DNA from: an uncultured Collinsella sp.
Lineage (GTDB): Bacteria; Actinomycetota; Coriobacteriia; Coriobacteriales; Coriobacteriaceae
Direction of reading: 5' to 3'
Length of the DNA: 17,593 bases
NCBI GenBank assembly: GCA_900545165.1
Contig: UQYA01000036.1
Coordinates: 1-17,593 of the forward strand
How positions within the stretch are numbered: position 1 is the stretch's first letter; each line of letters starts with the position of its first letter. The position numbers were made by a program, and so were the translations under genes. The notes beneath the pieces were generated by a model. That model did no database searches, had not been told where the DNA came from, and saw nothing but the letters and a program-made list of their open reading frames with translations. Shown piece by piece: positions 6,683-13,930 of this stretch.

Positions 6683-7909
6683 ATGAGCAAGGAAAAAGTC
6701 GTTCTCGCATATTCCGGTGGTCTTGATACATCCGTATGTGTCAAGTGGCTCCAGGACGAGAAGAATCTCGATGTCGTTTGCGTCTGCGGCAACGTGGGCC
6801 AGGAGGAGACCGGCCTGGATGCCAAGAAGCAGAAGGCGCTCGACCTGGGCGTTCTCGATTGCCAGATGCTCGATCTGCGCGACGAGTTCTCCGATGAGTT
6901 CCTGACTAAGGCCATCGCCGCAAACTCCATGTACGAGAACAAGTATCCGCTGCTCTCCGCCCTGTCTCGCCCGCTGCTTGCCAAGAAGCTTGTCGAGGTC
7001 GCCCATGAGTTTGGCGCGACCTACGTCGCCCACGGCTGCACCGGCAAGGGTAACGACCAGGTTCGTTTTGAGGCTGCCGTCAAGGCCCTCGACCCCGAGC
7101 TCAAAGTCATCGCCCCGGTTCGCGAGTGGGACCTGAAGTGCCGTCCCGACGAGGTCGCCTATGCTCACGCCCACAACGTGCCGGTTCCCGAGGGTGCCAA
7201 CGACAACCCCTATTCCATCGACGACAACCTGTGGGGTCGTGCCATTGAGTGCGGTCACCTGGAGGATCCCTGGAACGAGCCGCTCGATGACGCTTGGGTT
7301 ATGACCAAGAATCCTGAGGACACGCCGGACACCCCTACGTATACCGAGATTGAGTTTGAGGCCGGCAAGCCCGTCGCCGTCGACGGCAAGAAGATGAAGC
7401 TCTCCGAGATCGTCATTGCCCTCAACAAGATCTCCGGCGATAACGGCTTTGGCCGCCTCGATCTGGTCGAGGATCGTCTGGTGGGCCTCAAGAGCCGCGA
7501 GTGCTATGAGGTTCCCGGCGCCCTGACACTCATCACCGCCCACAAGGCGCTTGAGGACATTTGCGTCGAGGGCGACCTGCTCAAGGCCAAGATTAAGCTC
7601 GAGCAGGATTGGGCCACCGCCGTGTACAACGGCCAGTGGTACAGCCCGCTCAAAAACGCGCTCGACGCCTTTATGGCCGACACCCAGAAGTTCGTGACCG
7701 GCACCGTCCGTCTGAAGTTCTTTAAGGGCAACTGCCATGTCGTCGGCCGCAAGAGCCCCTTCAGCCTCTACGACTACGGTCTGGCTACCTACGACCGCGA
7801 CACCACGTTTGACGAGAAGGCCAGCGCCGGCTTTATCGAGATCGATACGCTGTCGCTCAAGACGTGGGCAAAGGTCCAGGGTCCCAGCTCCGCCGCCGCC
7901 CAGGCCTAG
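6683..7909 (+). CDS. argG: Argininosuccinate synthase
   Basis: This 408-residue enzyme joins citrulline and aspartate with ATP to give argininosuccinate, the penultimate step of arginine synthesis, in the cytoplasm. The ATP pyrophosphatase P-loop AYSGGLDTS is at residues 9-17. The substrate loop HGCTGKGNDQVRFE is at 117-130. DDNLWGRAIE and the later KSRECYEVPGA segment are also typical of the family. Length is standard. The open frame continues upstream to 6632, but ATG 6683 follows AAAGGA at good spacing and gives the conserved start. A roughly 550-bp upstream region holds a promoter candidate and an Arg-rich leader ORF, suggesting arginine-responsive control. argH follows 523 bp later, with a strong hairpin and a small ORF between, so the two may be separate transcripts. 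Codon use is highly biased, suggesting high expression. Confidence 0.97.
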   Translation: MSKEKVVLAYSGGLDTSVCVKWLQDEKNLDVVCVCGNVGQEETGLDAKKQKALDLGVLDCQMLDLRDEFSDEFLTKAIAANSMYENKYPLLSALSRPLLAKKLVEVAHEFGATYVAHGCTGKGNDQVRFEAAVKALDPELKVIAPVREWDLKCRPDEVAYAHAHNVPVPEGANDNPYSIDDNLWGRAIECGHLEDPWNEPLDDAWVMTKNPEDTPDTPTYTEIEFEAGKPVAVDGKKMKLSEIVIALNKISGDNGFGRLDLVEDRLVGLKSRECYEVPGALTLITAHKALEDICVEGDLLKAKIKLEQDWATAVYNGQWYSPLKNALDAFMADTQKFVTGTVRLKFFKGNCHVVGRKSPFSLYDYGLATYDRDTTFDEKASAGFIEIDTLSLKTWAKVQGPSSAAAQA

Positions 7910-8062
7910 CGCCTCCTTCCCTTGGTATCCGCGCGGCCCATCCGCGTGATACAAAACGGGCGCACGGGGTCCCTACCTTTCGTTATGCTTGCTGACACTT
8001 CTTAACATCGGTGGCCCCTACGTTCCGCCCGCATATATGATGCCGCGTCCGCGGCTGATTCC

Positions 8063-8092
8063 GAGCCCCGCCGGGGTTGTCCGGCGGGGCTC
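8063..8092 (+). terminator. Strong 12-bp GC hairpin downstream of argG
   Basis: GAGCCCCGCCGG (8063-8074) pairs perfectly with CCGGCGGGGCTC (8081-8092) around a 6-nt loop, followed by CTTCTATCAATT. The tail is pyrimidine-rich rather than a clean U-run. It lies 154 nt past the argG stop and likely ends that transcript. A weaker hairpin, GTATCCGCG/CGCG-T-GATAC, lies nearer the gene at 7925-7952. Because an ORF with a good ribosome binding site begins 51 nt later, it could also be a leader structure for that ORF. Confidence 0.65.
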
Positions 8093-8142
8093 CTTCTATC
8101 AATTGGGCGGCTCTGCGCCTATATATATGAGGAGTATCCATT

Positions 8143-8313
8143 ATGTTCAATGCTGTCGCGCATGCCTTACTTGCCCTCGCGCCCGAGTTCGATGCTGCAA
8201 AGGTCGAGGATGTTCCTATGAGCCTGAAGGCCTGGATCGATGGTTCGCAAGGCAACATCCGGAGGGGGACGTTGGGCGCCAAGTGCCTGGTGCGTCACTT
8301 CTTTGCAAATTAG
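8143..8313 (+). CDS. Unrecognised 56-residue protein between argG and argH
   Basis: ATG 8143 is preceded by GAGGAG with an 8-nt gap, an ideal ribosome binding site, and the frame closes at TAG 8311-8313. The protein starts MFNAVAHALLALAPEFDAAK, a mildly hydrophobic N-terminus too weak for a clear membrane segment. A basic C-terminal half follows, containing SLKAWIDGSQGNIRRG and ending LVRHFFAN, with one Cys and four Arg. I do not recognise the family. TATATAT just before the ribosome binding site (8121-8127) could be a -10, but that leaves almost no leader. Its position between two arginine genes may be chance. It does not look like an attenuation peptide because its Arg codons are scattered. 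Real translation is likely, function unknown. Confidence 0.6.
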   Translation: MFNAVAHALLALAPEFDAAKVEDVPMSLKAWIDGSQGNIRRGTLGAKCLVRHFFAN

Positions 8314-8431
8314 CTACATTGCCCCGCGCACGGTGGGGAATGTGTAAAACTAGCGGTTGAAAAATCGCTTTAGCGACATGGCGCATTGCGCTGGGCGCTT
8401 GTTTTGGTATTCGGAGAAAGGGGACGGTTCC

Positions 8432-9862
8432 ATGGCTCTTTGGGGCGGTCGTTTTGAGGCGGGCGTGGCCGAGGTCACGCAGGAGTTTGGCGCGTCGCTG
8501 CCGGTCGACAAACATCTCTATAAGCAGGATATCGCCGGCTCTAAGGCGCATGCCAAGATGCTGGCGGCCCAGGGCATCATCAGTGCCGAGGATGAGCAGG
8601 CGATTGCCGAGGGCCTGACCGGAATCGAACAGGATATCGATGCCGGCAACTTCACCTTCGATATCAACGATGAGGACATTCATATGTCTATCGAGAGCGA
8701 GCTGACGCGCCGCATCGGCGAGGCCGGTAAGCGCTTGCATACCGGGCGTTCGCGCAACGACCAGGTGGCGACCGATACGCGCCTGGGCGTCAAGGCGCTG
8801 GCCAGGGAGCTCATGGAGGCCAATCTTGAGTTGCGCCATGTGCTGGTGGATGCGGCCAAGAAGTACGACAAGGTGATTCTGCCGGGCTACACGCACATGC
8901 AGCATGCTCAGCCCGTGCTGCTGTCGCATCATCTGCTGGCGTATTCCTGGATGTTCGCGCGCGACTTTACACGCTTGAAGGCCGCCTTTGATGCCGCCGA
9001 CAACTGCCCGCTGGGCGCTGCCGCGCTTGCCGGTACGAGCTATCCGCTCGATCGTCAGATGACGGCTGCCGAACTTGGCTTTGCGGGTGTGATTCCCAAC
9101 TCGCTCGATGCGGTTTCCGACCGTGATTTCCTGCTCGATCTGCATTATGCCGGCTCCGTCATGGCCATGCACCTGTCGCGTCTTTCCGAGGAGATCGTGC
9201 TGTGGTCGAGCTCCGAATTTGGCTTTATCACGCTTTCCGACTCGTACTCCACCGGCTCGTCCATCATGCCGCAGAAGAAGAATCCCGACTTTGCCGAGCT
9301 TATCCGCGGCAAGAGTGGCCGAGTCTATGGCAACCTGGTGCAGTTGCTCGTGACCATGAAGGGGCTGCCGCTGGCCTATAACAAGGACTTGCAGGAGGAC
9401 AAGGAGGGTGCGCTCGATACCGCTCACACGCTCATGCAGTGCCTGTCGGTTATGGCCGGTATGATTTCGACTTGGACCGTCAACGAGGATGCCATGGCGC
9501 GCGAGTGCGGCGTGGGGCACCTTGCCGCCACCGATGTTGCCGATTATCTGGCTAAGCGTGGTCTGCCGTTCCGCGAGGCGCATGCCGTGGTGGGCCATCT
9601 GGTCCTGATGTGTGAGAAGCGCGGCTGCAATCTTGAGGACCTGCCGTTTGAGGTATTCCAGGAGGCAAGCCCGCTCTTTGAGCGCGATATTACCGAGGCG
9701 CTCGACATCCCGTCGATTGTCGCCGCGCGCACGACCGAGGGCGGCACCGCTCCTGCCGCCGTTGCCGTGCAGCTGCAGCGTGTCGAGGCACAGCTCGTGG
9801 CCGATGAGGGCGTGTTTAGCTCGCTGACCAAGGTCGTCGAGATGGGTCACGGGGCAAAGTAG
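8432..9862 (+). CDS. argH: Argininosuccinate lyase
   Basis: This 476-residue enzyme splits argininosuccinate into arginine and fumarate, the last step of arginine synthesis. It belongs to the fumarase/aspartase superfamily, whose active sites form between subunits of a tetramer. Visible signatures are HTGRSRNDQ at 103-111, GYTHMQHAQP at 152-161 with the catalytic-region His, and the superfamily loop GSSIMPQKKN at 275-284 with the catalytic Ser. Length is slightly above the usual 460. ATG 8432 follows AAAGGGG with an 8-nt gap and gives the conserved ALWGGRF start. The frame is open back to 8357 but has no better site. TGTGTAAAAC at 8341-8350 could be an extended -10 for its own promoter. A terminator follows at 9913. 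It works directly after ArgG. Confidence 0.97.
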   Translation: MALWGGRFEAGVAEVTQEFGASLPVDKHLYKQDIAGSKAHAKMLAAQGIISAEDEQAIAEGLTGIEQDIDAGNFTFDINDEDIHMSIESELTRRIGEAGKRLHTGRSRNDQVATDTRLGVKALARELMEANLELRHVLVDAAKKYDKVILPGYTHMQHAQPVLLSHHLLAYSWMFARDFTRLKAAFDAADNCPLGAAALAGTSYPLDRQMTAAELGFAGVIPNSLDAVSDRDFLLDLHYAGSVMAMHLSRLSEEIVLWSSSEFGFITLSDSYSTGSSIMPQKKNPDFAELIRGKSGRVYGNLVQLLVTMKGLPLAYNKDLQEDKEGALDTAHTLMQCLSVMAGMISTWTVNEDAMARECGVGHLAATDVADYLAKRGLPFREAHAVVGHLVLMCEKRGCNLEDLPFEVFQEASPLFERDITEALDIPSIVAARTTEGGTAPAAVAVQLQRVEAQLVADEGVFSSLTKVVEMGHGAK

Positions 9863-9912
9863 AGGTTTGGCTGAAGCCGTTTTGGCCATGTATTGATAAA
9901 TCGGTTTTGCTT

Positions 9913-9950
9913 TACGGACGTCTGCTGATGTGGGCGTCCGTATTTTGTTG
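9913..9950 (+). terminator. Rho-independent terminator of argH
   Basis: TACGGACG (9913-9920) pairs with CGTCCGTA (9935-9942), and the stem is followed at once by TTTTGTTG. It lies 50 nt past the argH stop. Confidence 0.82.
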
Positions 9951-10154
9951 CTATGGGGGAGGGGCTTGTCGAGAACTTCTGTAGGACCTTTGGGCAGGTT
10001 GTGAAGGGGGTACGTTTGCGCGTGGCAACCGACCGCCTGCTCTGTTCGATGCGGTTGACGGGCGGTCGGATGGTACTCTAATCGGGCTGCGAAACAGAAG
10101 TGACACATATGGAGCGCTTTAATAAATTGTATCGTTTCAATAGGCAGCTTTTTG
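9951..10154. other. Intergenic stretch between argH terminator and ndk promoter, with one inverted repeat
   Basis: Within the 383-bp gap between argH and ndk this part carries no supported gene. CCGACCGCC (10029-10037) and GGCGGTCGG (10061-10069) form a perfect 9-bp inverted repeat that extends by two more pairs, with one G-T, around an 18-nt loop. No U-run follows on either strand, so a terminator is unlikely. Two short frames here (9953-10081, 42 codons; 10109-10159, 16 codons) lack convincing ribosome binding sites. Confidence 0.5.
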
Positions 10155-10182
10155 TTTAACTCAGCTAAAACTCTGTTACGAT
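10155..10182 (+). promoter_or_regulatory. Candidate ndk promoter
   Basis: TTTAAC (10155-10160), a 16-bp spacer and TACGAT (10177-10182) lie about 65 nt before the ndk start in an otherwise AT-rich patch. The hexamers match the consensus only moderately. The same TACGAT is seen as a possible -10 elsewhere in this window. Confidence 0.4.
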
Positions 10183-10245
10183 GCAGTCCAGGCGGGTGCC
10201 GGAATGGGACTTGGGCACGCGCGAACCTACTTGAAAGGCTACCTT

Positions 10246-10650
10246 ATGGCTATCGAGAAGACCTTCATCATGATTAAGCCCGACGCCGTGCGCGACCGCA
10301 AGATCGGCGAGATCGTTGCTCGCATTGAGCGCAGCGGCCTTGTCATCGAGCGCATGGAGATGACCACGCTCGAGCGCGCTACCGTCGAGGAGCACTACGC
10401 CCATCTGGCCGACAAGCCCTTCTTTGGCGGTCTCTGCGACTTTATGACGAGCGGTCCGGTCGTCAAGATGGTCGTTTCCGGTCTCTCCGCTGTTGCTAAG
10501 ATGCGCACCCTCATGGGCGCTACCAACCCGCTTGAGGCTGCTCCTGGTACCATCCGCGGCGACTTTGCCGTCGATGTCAACGCCAACGTGATCCACGGCT
10601 CCGACTGCCTGGAGAACGCCGAGATTGAGATCAAGCGCTTCTTTGGCTAA
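10246..10650 (+). CDS. ndk: Nucleoside diphosphate kinase
   Basis: This 134-residue enzyme transfers the terminal phosphate of ATP to nucleoside diphosphates through a phospho-histidine, balancing NTP and dNTP pools. The N-terminus EKTFIMIKPDAV, with the nucleotide-contact Lys11, is typical. The active-site motif NVIHGSD puts the phosphorylated His at 117, and the GTIRGDF segment precedes it as expected. Length is standard. ATG 10246 follows GAAAGG and gives the family start, while the frame upstream to 10204 adds unrelated residues. It forms a single-gene unit with a candidate promoter upstream and a strong terminator at 10689. Confidence 0.97.
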   Translation: MAIEKTFIMIKPDAVRDRKIGEIVARIERSGLVIERMEMTTLERATVEEHYAHLADKPFFGGLCDFMTSGPVVKMVVSGLSAVAKMRTLMGATNPLEAAPGTIRGDFAVDVNANVIHGSDCLENAEIEIKRFFG

Positions 10651-10688
10651 ACCAGCTTTGACTCCTTAAAGCTGTTAGCGTGTGGCTT

Positions 10689-10725
10689 GGGCGCCGCGGA
10701 ACTCCATCCGCGGCGCCCTTTTATT
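10689..10725 (+). terminator. Rho-independent terminator of ndk
   Basis: GGGCGCCGCGGA (10689-10700) pairs perfectly over 12 bp with TCCGCGGCGCCC (10707-10718), followed by TTTTATT. A smaller hairpin, CAGCTTT/AAAGCTG (10653-10674), lies between it and the stop codon. Confidence 0.9.
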
Positions 10726-10736
10726 CCAGAATCTAT

Positions 10737-10777
10737 GCAGGGGCCCGCTCGGACATGTGTTCCGAGCGGGCCCCTGC
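10737..10777 (-). terminator. Strong 17-bp hairpin downstream of rpiB
   Basis: Positions 10737-10753 pair perfectly with 10761-10777 over 17 bp around a 7-nt loop, 25 nt past the rpiB stop on the minus strand. Neither side has a clean U-run. The stability and the convergent position with the ndk terminator support a terminator role, probably for rpiB and possibly in both directions. Confidence 0.7.
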
Positions 10778-10801
10778 TGTTAGCTTGTGGCACTGAATAG
10801 T

Positions 10802-11269
10802 TTAGGCTTCGTCGACGATCTTAAGGGCGCGCGTGTGATCGATCTCGTTGAGGAGGTTAACGCGACGCTCGTGACGACCACCCTCAAACTCGGCGTCGAG
10901 CCACTCGTCGACGATCATCTTGGCGAGCTCGGAGCCCACGACGCGGGCGCCAAAAGCGAGCACGTTGGTATTGTTGTGCATGCGGGAGAGCTTGGCGCTG
11001 AAGGGCTCGGAGCACACGACGGCGCGTACGCCCTCGACCTTGTTGGCAGCCAGGCTGATACCGACGCCGGTGCCACAGATCAGGATGCCTAGATCGACGT
11101 CGCCGTTGGCTACTGCCTTGCCCACCTTGTAGCCGGCGATGGGGTAGTCAAAGCTCTCGGAGGTGTCGGTGCCAAAGTTCACGACCTCGCAGCCGCGCTC
11201 CTTCAGGTGCTCGGAGATGATGTTCTTGAGCTCGACGGCGGCGTGGTCGTTACCGATACCGATCTTCAT
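10802..11269 (-). CDS. rpiB: Ribose-5-phosphate isomerase B (RpiB/LacA/LacB family)
   Basis: This 155-residue protein interconverts ribose 5-phosphate and ribulose 5-phosphate in the pentose phosphate pathway. The family core is clear: GNDHAA near the start (His9), DYPIAGYKVGKAV around 41-53, CGTGVGIS at 65-72 with the active-site Cys65, and MHNNTNVLAFGARVVG at 97-112 with His98. Having the Cys favours RpiB over some allose-type relatives, though the tagatose-6-phosphate subunits LacA and LacB share the fold. A lone gene favours RpiB. ATG 11269-11267 follows AGAGGAA. It converges with ndk. Two AAACGCTT copies in its upstream region (11351 and 11374) resemble LacI-family operator cores. Confidence 0.92.
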   Translation of the reverse strand: MKIGIGNDHAAVELKNIISEHLKERGCEVVNFGTDTSESFDYPIAGYKVGKAVANGDVDLGILICGTGVGISLAANKVEGVRAVVCSEPFSAKLSRMHNNTNVLAFGARVVGSELAKMIVDEWLDAEFEGGRHERRVNLLNEIDHTRALKIVDEA

Positions 11270-11350
11270 GGATAGTTCCTCTCTGGTCTGTGCGGCGAGA
11301 TTGCTAAAGGTTTTACCGCGTTCGACTGCATGATAGCGCGACTTTTGTGT

Positions 11351-11382
11351 AAACGCTTGGGCGTTTTTTGGTCAAACGCTTT
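11351..11382. promoter_or_regulatory. Two AAACGCTT copies between rpiB and the desulfidase gene
   Basis: AAACGCTT occurs at 11351-11358 and 11374-11381, 23 bp apart. This resembles the centre of LacI/CcpA-type operators. The first copy also forms AAACGC-TTGG-GCGTTT followed by TTT, a small terminator-like hairpin rightward. It lies about 85-115 bp upstream of the rpiB start. The evidence does not separate an operator from a terminator fragment. Confidence 0.25.
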
Positions 11383-11474
11383 AGCAGGCAACAAGACTGG
11401 CTTCTCGTGAATGAATGTCGTCAGTTTGCGCTTGAGCGCCGTCTGCCGGAACCATGGTTGCGGTTTTTGATGCA

Positions 11475-11504
11475 TTGTTATCAAATAAAAGAGCTAATTA
11501 TTAT
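11475..11504 (+). promoter_or_regulatory. Candidate promoter of the cysteine desulfidase gene
   Basis: TTGTTA (11475-11480), an 18-bp spacer and TATTAT (11499-11504) match the sigma-70-type consensus well and lie about 37 nt before the ATG. TTGAT (11467-11471) and ATCAA (11480-11484) form an inverted repeat over the -35 and could be a regulator site. Confidence 0.5.
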
Positions 11505-11540
11505 TGAGAGCCCAGCCCGTTATACAAGTAGGAGATACCT

Positions 11541-12860
11541 ATGCCTGCCGATTCCCTTCGTGATGCCGCGTTCTGCGATGTTTTGAACCGCGAGCTTGTC
11601 TGCGCGCTCGGCTGTACCGAGCCCATTGCCGTTGCCTATGCAGCGGCGCTGGCGAGCCAGACGCTCGGTTGCGAGCCCGAGCATATGGATGTTGCCTGCT
11701 CGGGCAACATCATCAAGAACGTCAAGAGCGTGACCGTGCCCAACTCGGGCGGTATGCACGGTATTGAGGCCGCGGCCGTGCTGGGTGCCGTGGGCGGCGA
11801 CGCTAAGAGCGCACTCGAGGTGCTCGAGAGCGTTAACGATGAAGACCGCGCTCGCGTGGCCGAGCTCCTCGCCGACGCCGGCTACTGCGATGTGTCGCTT
11901 GTCGAGGGTGTGCCCAACCTCTACATCAAGGTGACTGCGACGGCCGGGGGCCATACCGCGGTCGTCGAGATTACCGATCACCACACTAATGTCACGTGCC
12001 ATACGCTCGATGGTATTCCGGTATGCGGCAAGTCAGCGGGGGAGTGTGCCGCCTGCGCCGAGCGCGTGGTGGCCGAGCGTGCGGCAGATAACGCCGATAC
12101 GCCCATGTCGATCGAGACCATCATCGACTTTATCGAGGACGGTGACATTGAGGACGCCCGCGCTGCCGTTGAGCGTCAGATTGAGCTGAATGGCGCAATC
12201 AGTGCCGAGGGCCTTGCGCACGCTTGGGGCGCCGAGGTTGGTCGTACGCTGCTTGGTGCTCGTGCCGATGACGTCGCCTGCCGTGCCCGTGCCCGTGCGG
12301 CCGCCGGGTCCGACGCCCGCATGAACGGCTGCGCGCTGCCGGTCGCCATTGTGTGCGGCTCGGGCAATCAGGGCATTACCTGCGCATTGCCCGTCATGGA
12401 GTATGCCGAGTACCTGCGTTGCGACCACGAGCGCCTGGTGCGCGCCGTGATGCTGTCCGATCTTATCGCCGTGCATATCAAGAGCTATATTGGTGCGCTC
12501 TCGGCGTTTTGCGGTGCTATTTGCGCCGCGTGCGGCGCCGGCGCTGCGATTACCTGGCTGTGCGGTGGCACGCGCGAGCAGATTGGCGCGACGGTCTCGA
12601 ATACGCTCGGTAACGTGGGCGGCATCGTGTGCGATGGCGCCAAGGCGAGCTGCGCCGCCAAGATCTCGGCTGCCGTCGATGCGGCGATCCTGGGCCATGA
12701 TATGGCCATGCAGGGCCGCGGCTTCCGTGCCGGCGAGGGTCTGATCCAAGATACCGTTGAGCAGACAATCGCCAGCATGGGCTACGTAGGCCGCGTGGGC
12801 ATGAAAGATACCGACGTCGAGATCCTCAACATCATGATCGGCAAAACCCAGGTTTGTTAA
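11541..12860 (+). CDS. cyuA: L-cysteine desulfidase / iron-sulfur serine dehydratase-like protein (UPF0597, CyuA/YhaM)
   Basis: This 439-residue protein matches the UPF0597 (YhaM/CyuA) family, related to the alpha chain of iron-sulfur L-serine dehydratases. Members break down L-cysteine to pyruvate, ammonia and sulfide using a [4Fe-4S] cluster. The N-terminus has CALGCTEPIAVA with Cys25 followed by the conserved TEP. CSGNIIKN and VPNSGG follow at 53-70. The C-terminal half has GSGNQGITC with Cys281, a Cys-rich stretch 324-331, and GNVGGIVCDGAKASCA at 358-372. These Cys supply the cluster ligands seen in the family. AGGAG lies just before ATG 11541. Its stop overlaps the stop of the convergent HAD gene with no terminator between. 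Cysteine, rather than serine or another substrate, is inferred. Confidence 0.88.
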   Translation: MPADSLRDAAFCDVLNRELVCALGCTEPIAVAYAAALASQTLGCEPEHMDVACSGNIIKNVKSVTVPNSGGMHGIEAAAVLGAVGGDAKSALEVLESVNDEDRARVAELLADAGYCDVSLVEGVPNLYIKVTATAGGHTAVVEITDHHTNVTCHTLDGIPVCGKSAGECAACAERVVAERAADNADTPMSIETIIDFIEDGDIEDARAAVERQIELNGAISAEGLAHAWGAEVGRTLLGARADDVACRARARAAAGSDARMNGCALPVAIVCGSGNQGITCALPVMEYAEYLRCDHERLVRAVMLSDLIAVHIKSYIGALSAFCGAICAACGAGAAITWLCGGTREQIGATVSNTLGNVGGIVCDGAKASCAAKISAAVDAAILGHDMAMQGRGFRAGEGLIQDTVEQTIASMGYVGRVGMKDTDVEILNIMIGKTQVC

Positions 12861-13615
12861 GACAGTTCGTCGGCTATTTGGTGTTCGTAGAAGGCTTCTA
12901 CTACGGCGTTGAAGTCGCGGGCGAAGTCTTCCATGGTTCCGCGCCAGGTGGCTCGGCTGGGCTTGCCTTGGCCCACAAAGGCGGTTTGGATGCCGCAATC
13001 GGGGGACGGGAAGTCGCGTTTGGGATCGTTGCCCACCATAAGGACCTCGTGTGGCTCGAGCCCCATCACCTGAAGCTGCTCTAGATAGTAGGTGGCATCG
13101 GGCTTGCAGCGGGTGGTGTTTCCCATGTGCGTGACGAGCTCAAAGGGAGCGTCGGCCAGGTCGCCCCAACCCATGCGGCACTCGATAGCCCCCTGGGGAA
13201 AGCTGGGGTTGGTAAAGAGCGCGCAACGCAGCCCTGCGTCCTGTACGGCCTGGAGCGCGGCGTGTGCGCCCGGCATGGCGTGAGCGTTGATGAGTTCGTC
13301 GTTCTTGTACGGAAGAACTTCGCGGTCATAGTAGGTAAACGCCTCGTAGATGAGGGGATCGGAGAGGCAGATCCCGCATCGGCGCTCGACCTCTTCTTGG
13401 TAAAACTCAAGATTGGTGCGGTTGTCCGTGCCGCTGCGGCGATTGGCGTTAAGGTCGACCAGGATGGTGCCGAGGCGCGCCATCGTGCCACCGCGGCTGC
13501 GGCGCCCGATATCCGCGAGCATCGAAGAGACATCCTTAAAATAGCGAAGGATGAACGCGTTGAGGTTGATGCTAAGAAGCGTTTCGTCCATATCGAAAAC
13601 GACTGCTTTGAGCAC
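12857..13615 (-). CDS. HAD family hydrolase (haloacid dehalogenase-like)
   Basis: This 252-residue hydrolase shows motif I FDMDETLL (Asp8 nucleophile, Asp10), motif II LFTNPS with its Thr, motif III Lys in CKPDATYY, and motif IV MVGNDPKRDF. The spacing fits a subfamily I phosphatase with an alpha-helical cap between motifs I and II. The substrate is unknown. The frame is open to 13786, but a GTG at 13615-13613 is chosen because GAGAAAGG sits 7 nt before it and the protein then starts directly at the first beta strand, as in the family. The stop codon TAA on the minus strand shares the palindrome TTAA with the stop of the convergent desulfidase gene, a 4-nt overlap. Upstream lies the divergent rpsA leader. 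Phosphoglycolate phosphatase-like activity is possible but not shown. Confidence 0.87.
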   Translation of the reverse strand: MLKAVVFDMDETLLSINLNAFILRYFKDVSSMLADIGRRSRGGTMARLGTILVDLNANRRSGTDNRTNLEFYQEEVERRCGICLSDPLIYEAFTYYDREVLPYKNDELINAHAMPGAHAALQAVQDAGLRCALFTNPSFPQGAIECRMGWGDLADAPFELVTHMGNTTRCKPDATYYLEQLQVMGLEPHEVLMVGNDPKRDFPSPDCGIQTAFVGQGKPSRATWRGTMEDFARDFNAVVEAFYEHQIADELS

Positions 13616-13770
13616 GCGGGCACCTTTCTCGAAAAATCGATCTAGAATCGTTGGCTCCGGATACTTTACCCCAAAGCCAAATGCCTGGCTGGTTATCGTC
13701 AAGTTGCGGAGACGTGTGTTCACAAGATTACGAAAAAGTCTCCACACGAGTAAAAAATCGCAGTTCACGC

Positions 13771-13799
13771 TTGAAATCGAACTCATTTCCCCGTAACCT
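13771..13799 (+). promoter_or_regulatory. Candidate rpsA promoter
   Basis: TTGAAA (13771-13776), a 17-bp spacer and TAACCT (13794-13799) would start transcription about 125 nt before rpsA. The -35 is good and the -10 weak. The 315-bp gap between the HAD gene and rpsA holds no supported gene. Its leader part contains the 10-bp palindrome CGGGGCCCCG just before the ribosome binding site, which could matter for control of S1 translation. Confidence 0.3.
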
Positions 13800-13930
13800 A
13801 TACGAACGTGATTGCATAAGCGTCACATTAGTATCTGTCGGCTCCCGAGTGTTCCTAAACGTTGTGTGCTTGTCGCACCCTTCTGTAGGTCCTAGCAATC
13901 GGGGCCCCGTAGTTCGAAAGGGGTCCACCT

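Noticed and set aside
9953..10081. 42-codon frame after the argH terminator
   Set aside because: No ribosome binding site before the ATG and no recognisable sequence; probably chance.
8216..10108. 630-codon minus-strand frame across argH
   Set aside because: Antisense shadow of argH with biased composition; argH carries complete catalytic motifs.
10109..10159. 16-codon frame just upstream of ndk, considered as a leader peptide
   Set aside because: No clear ribosome binding site, no run of one amino acid, and it overlaps the probable ndk promoter.
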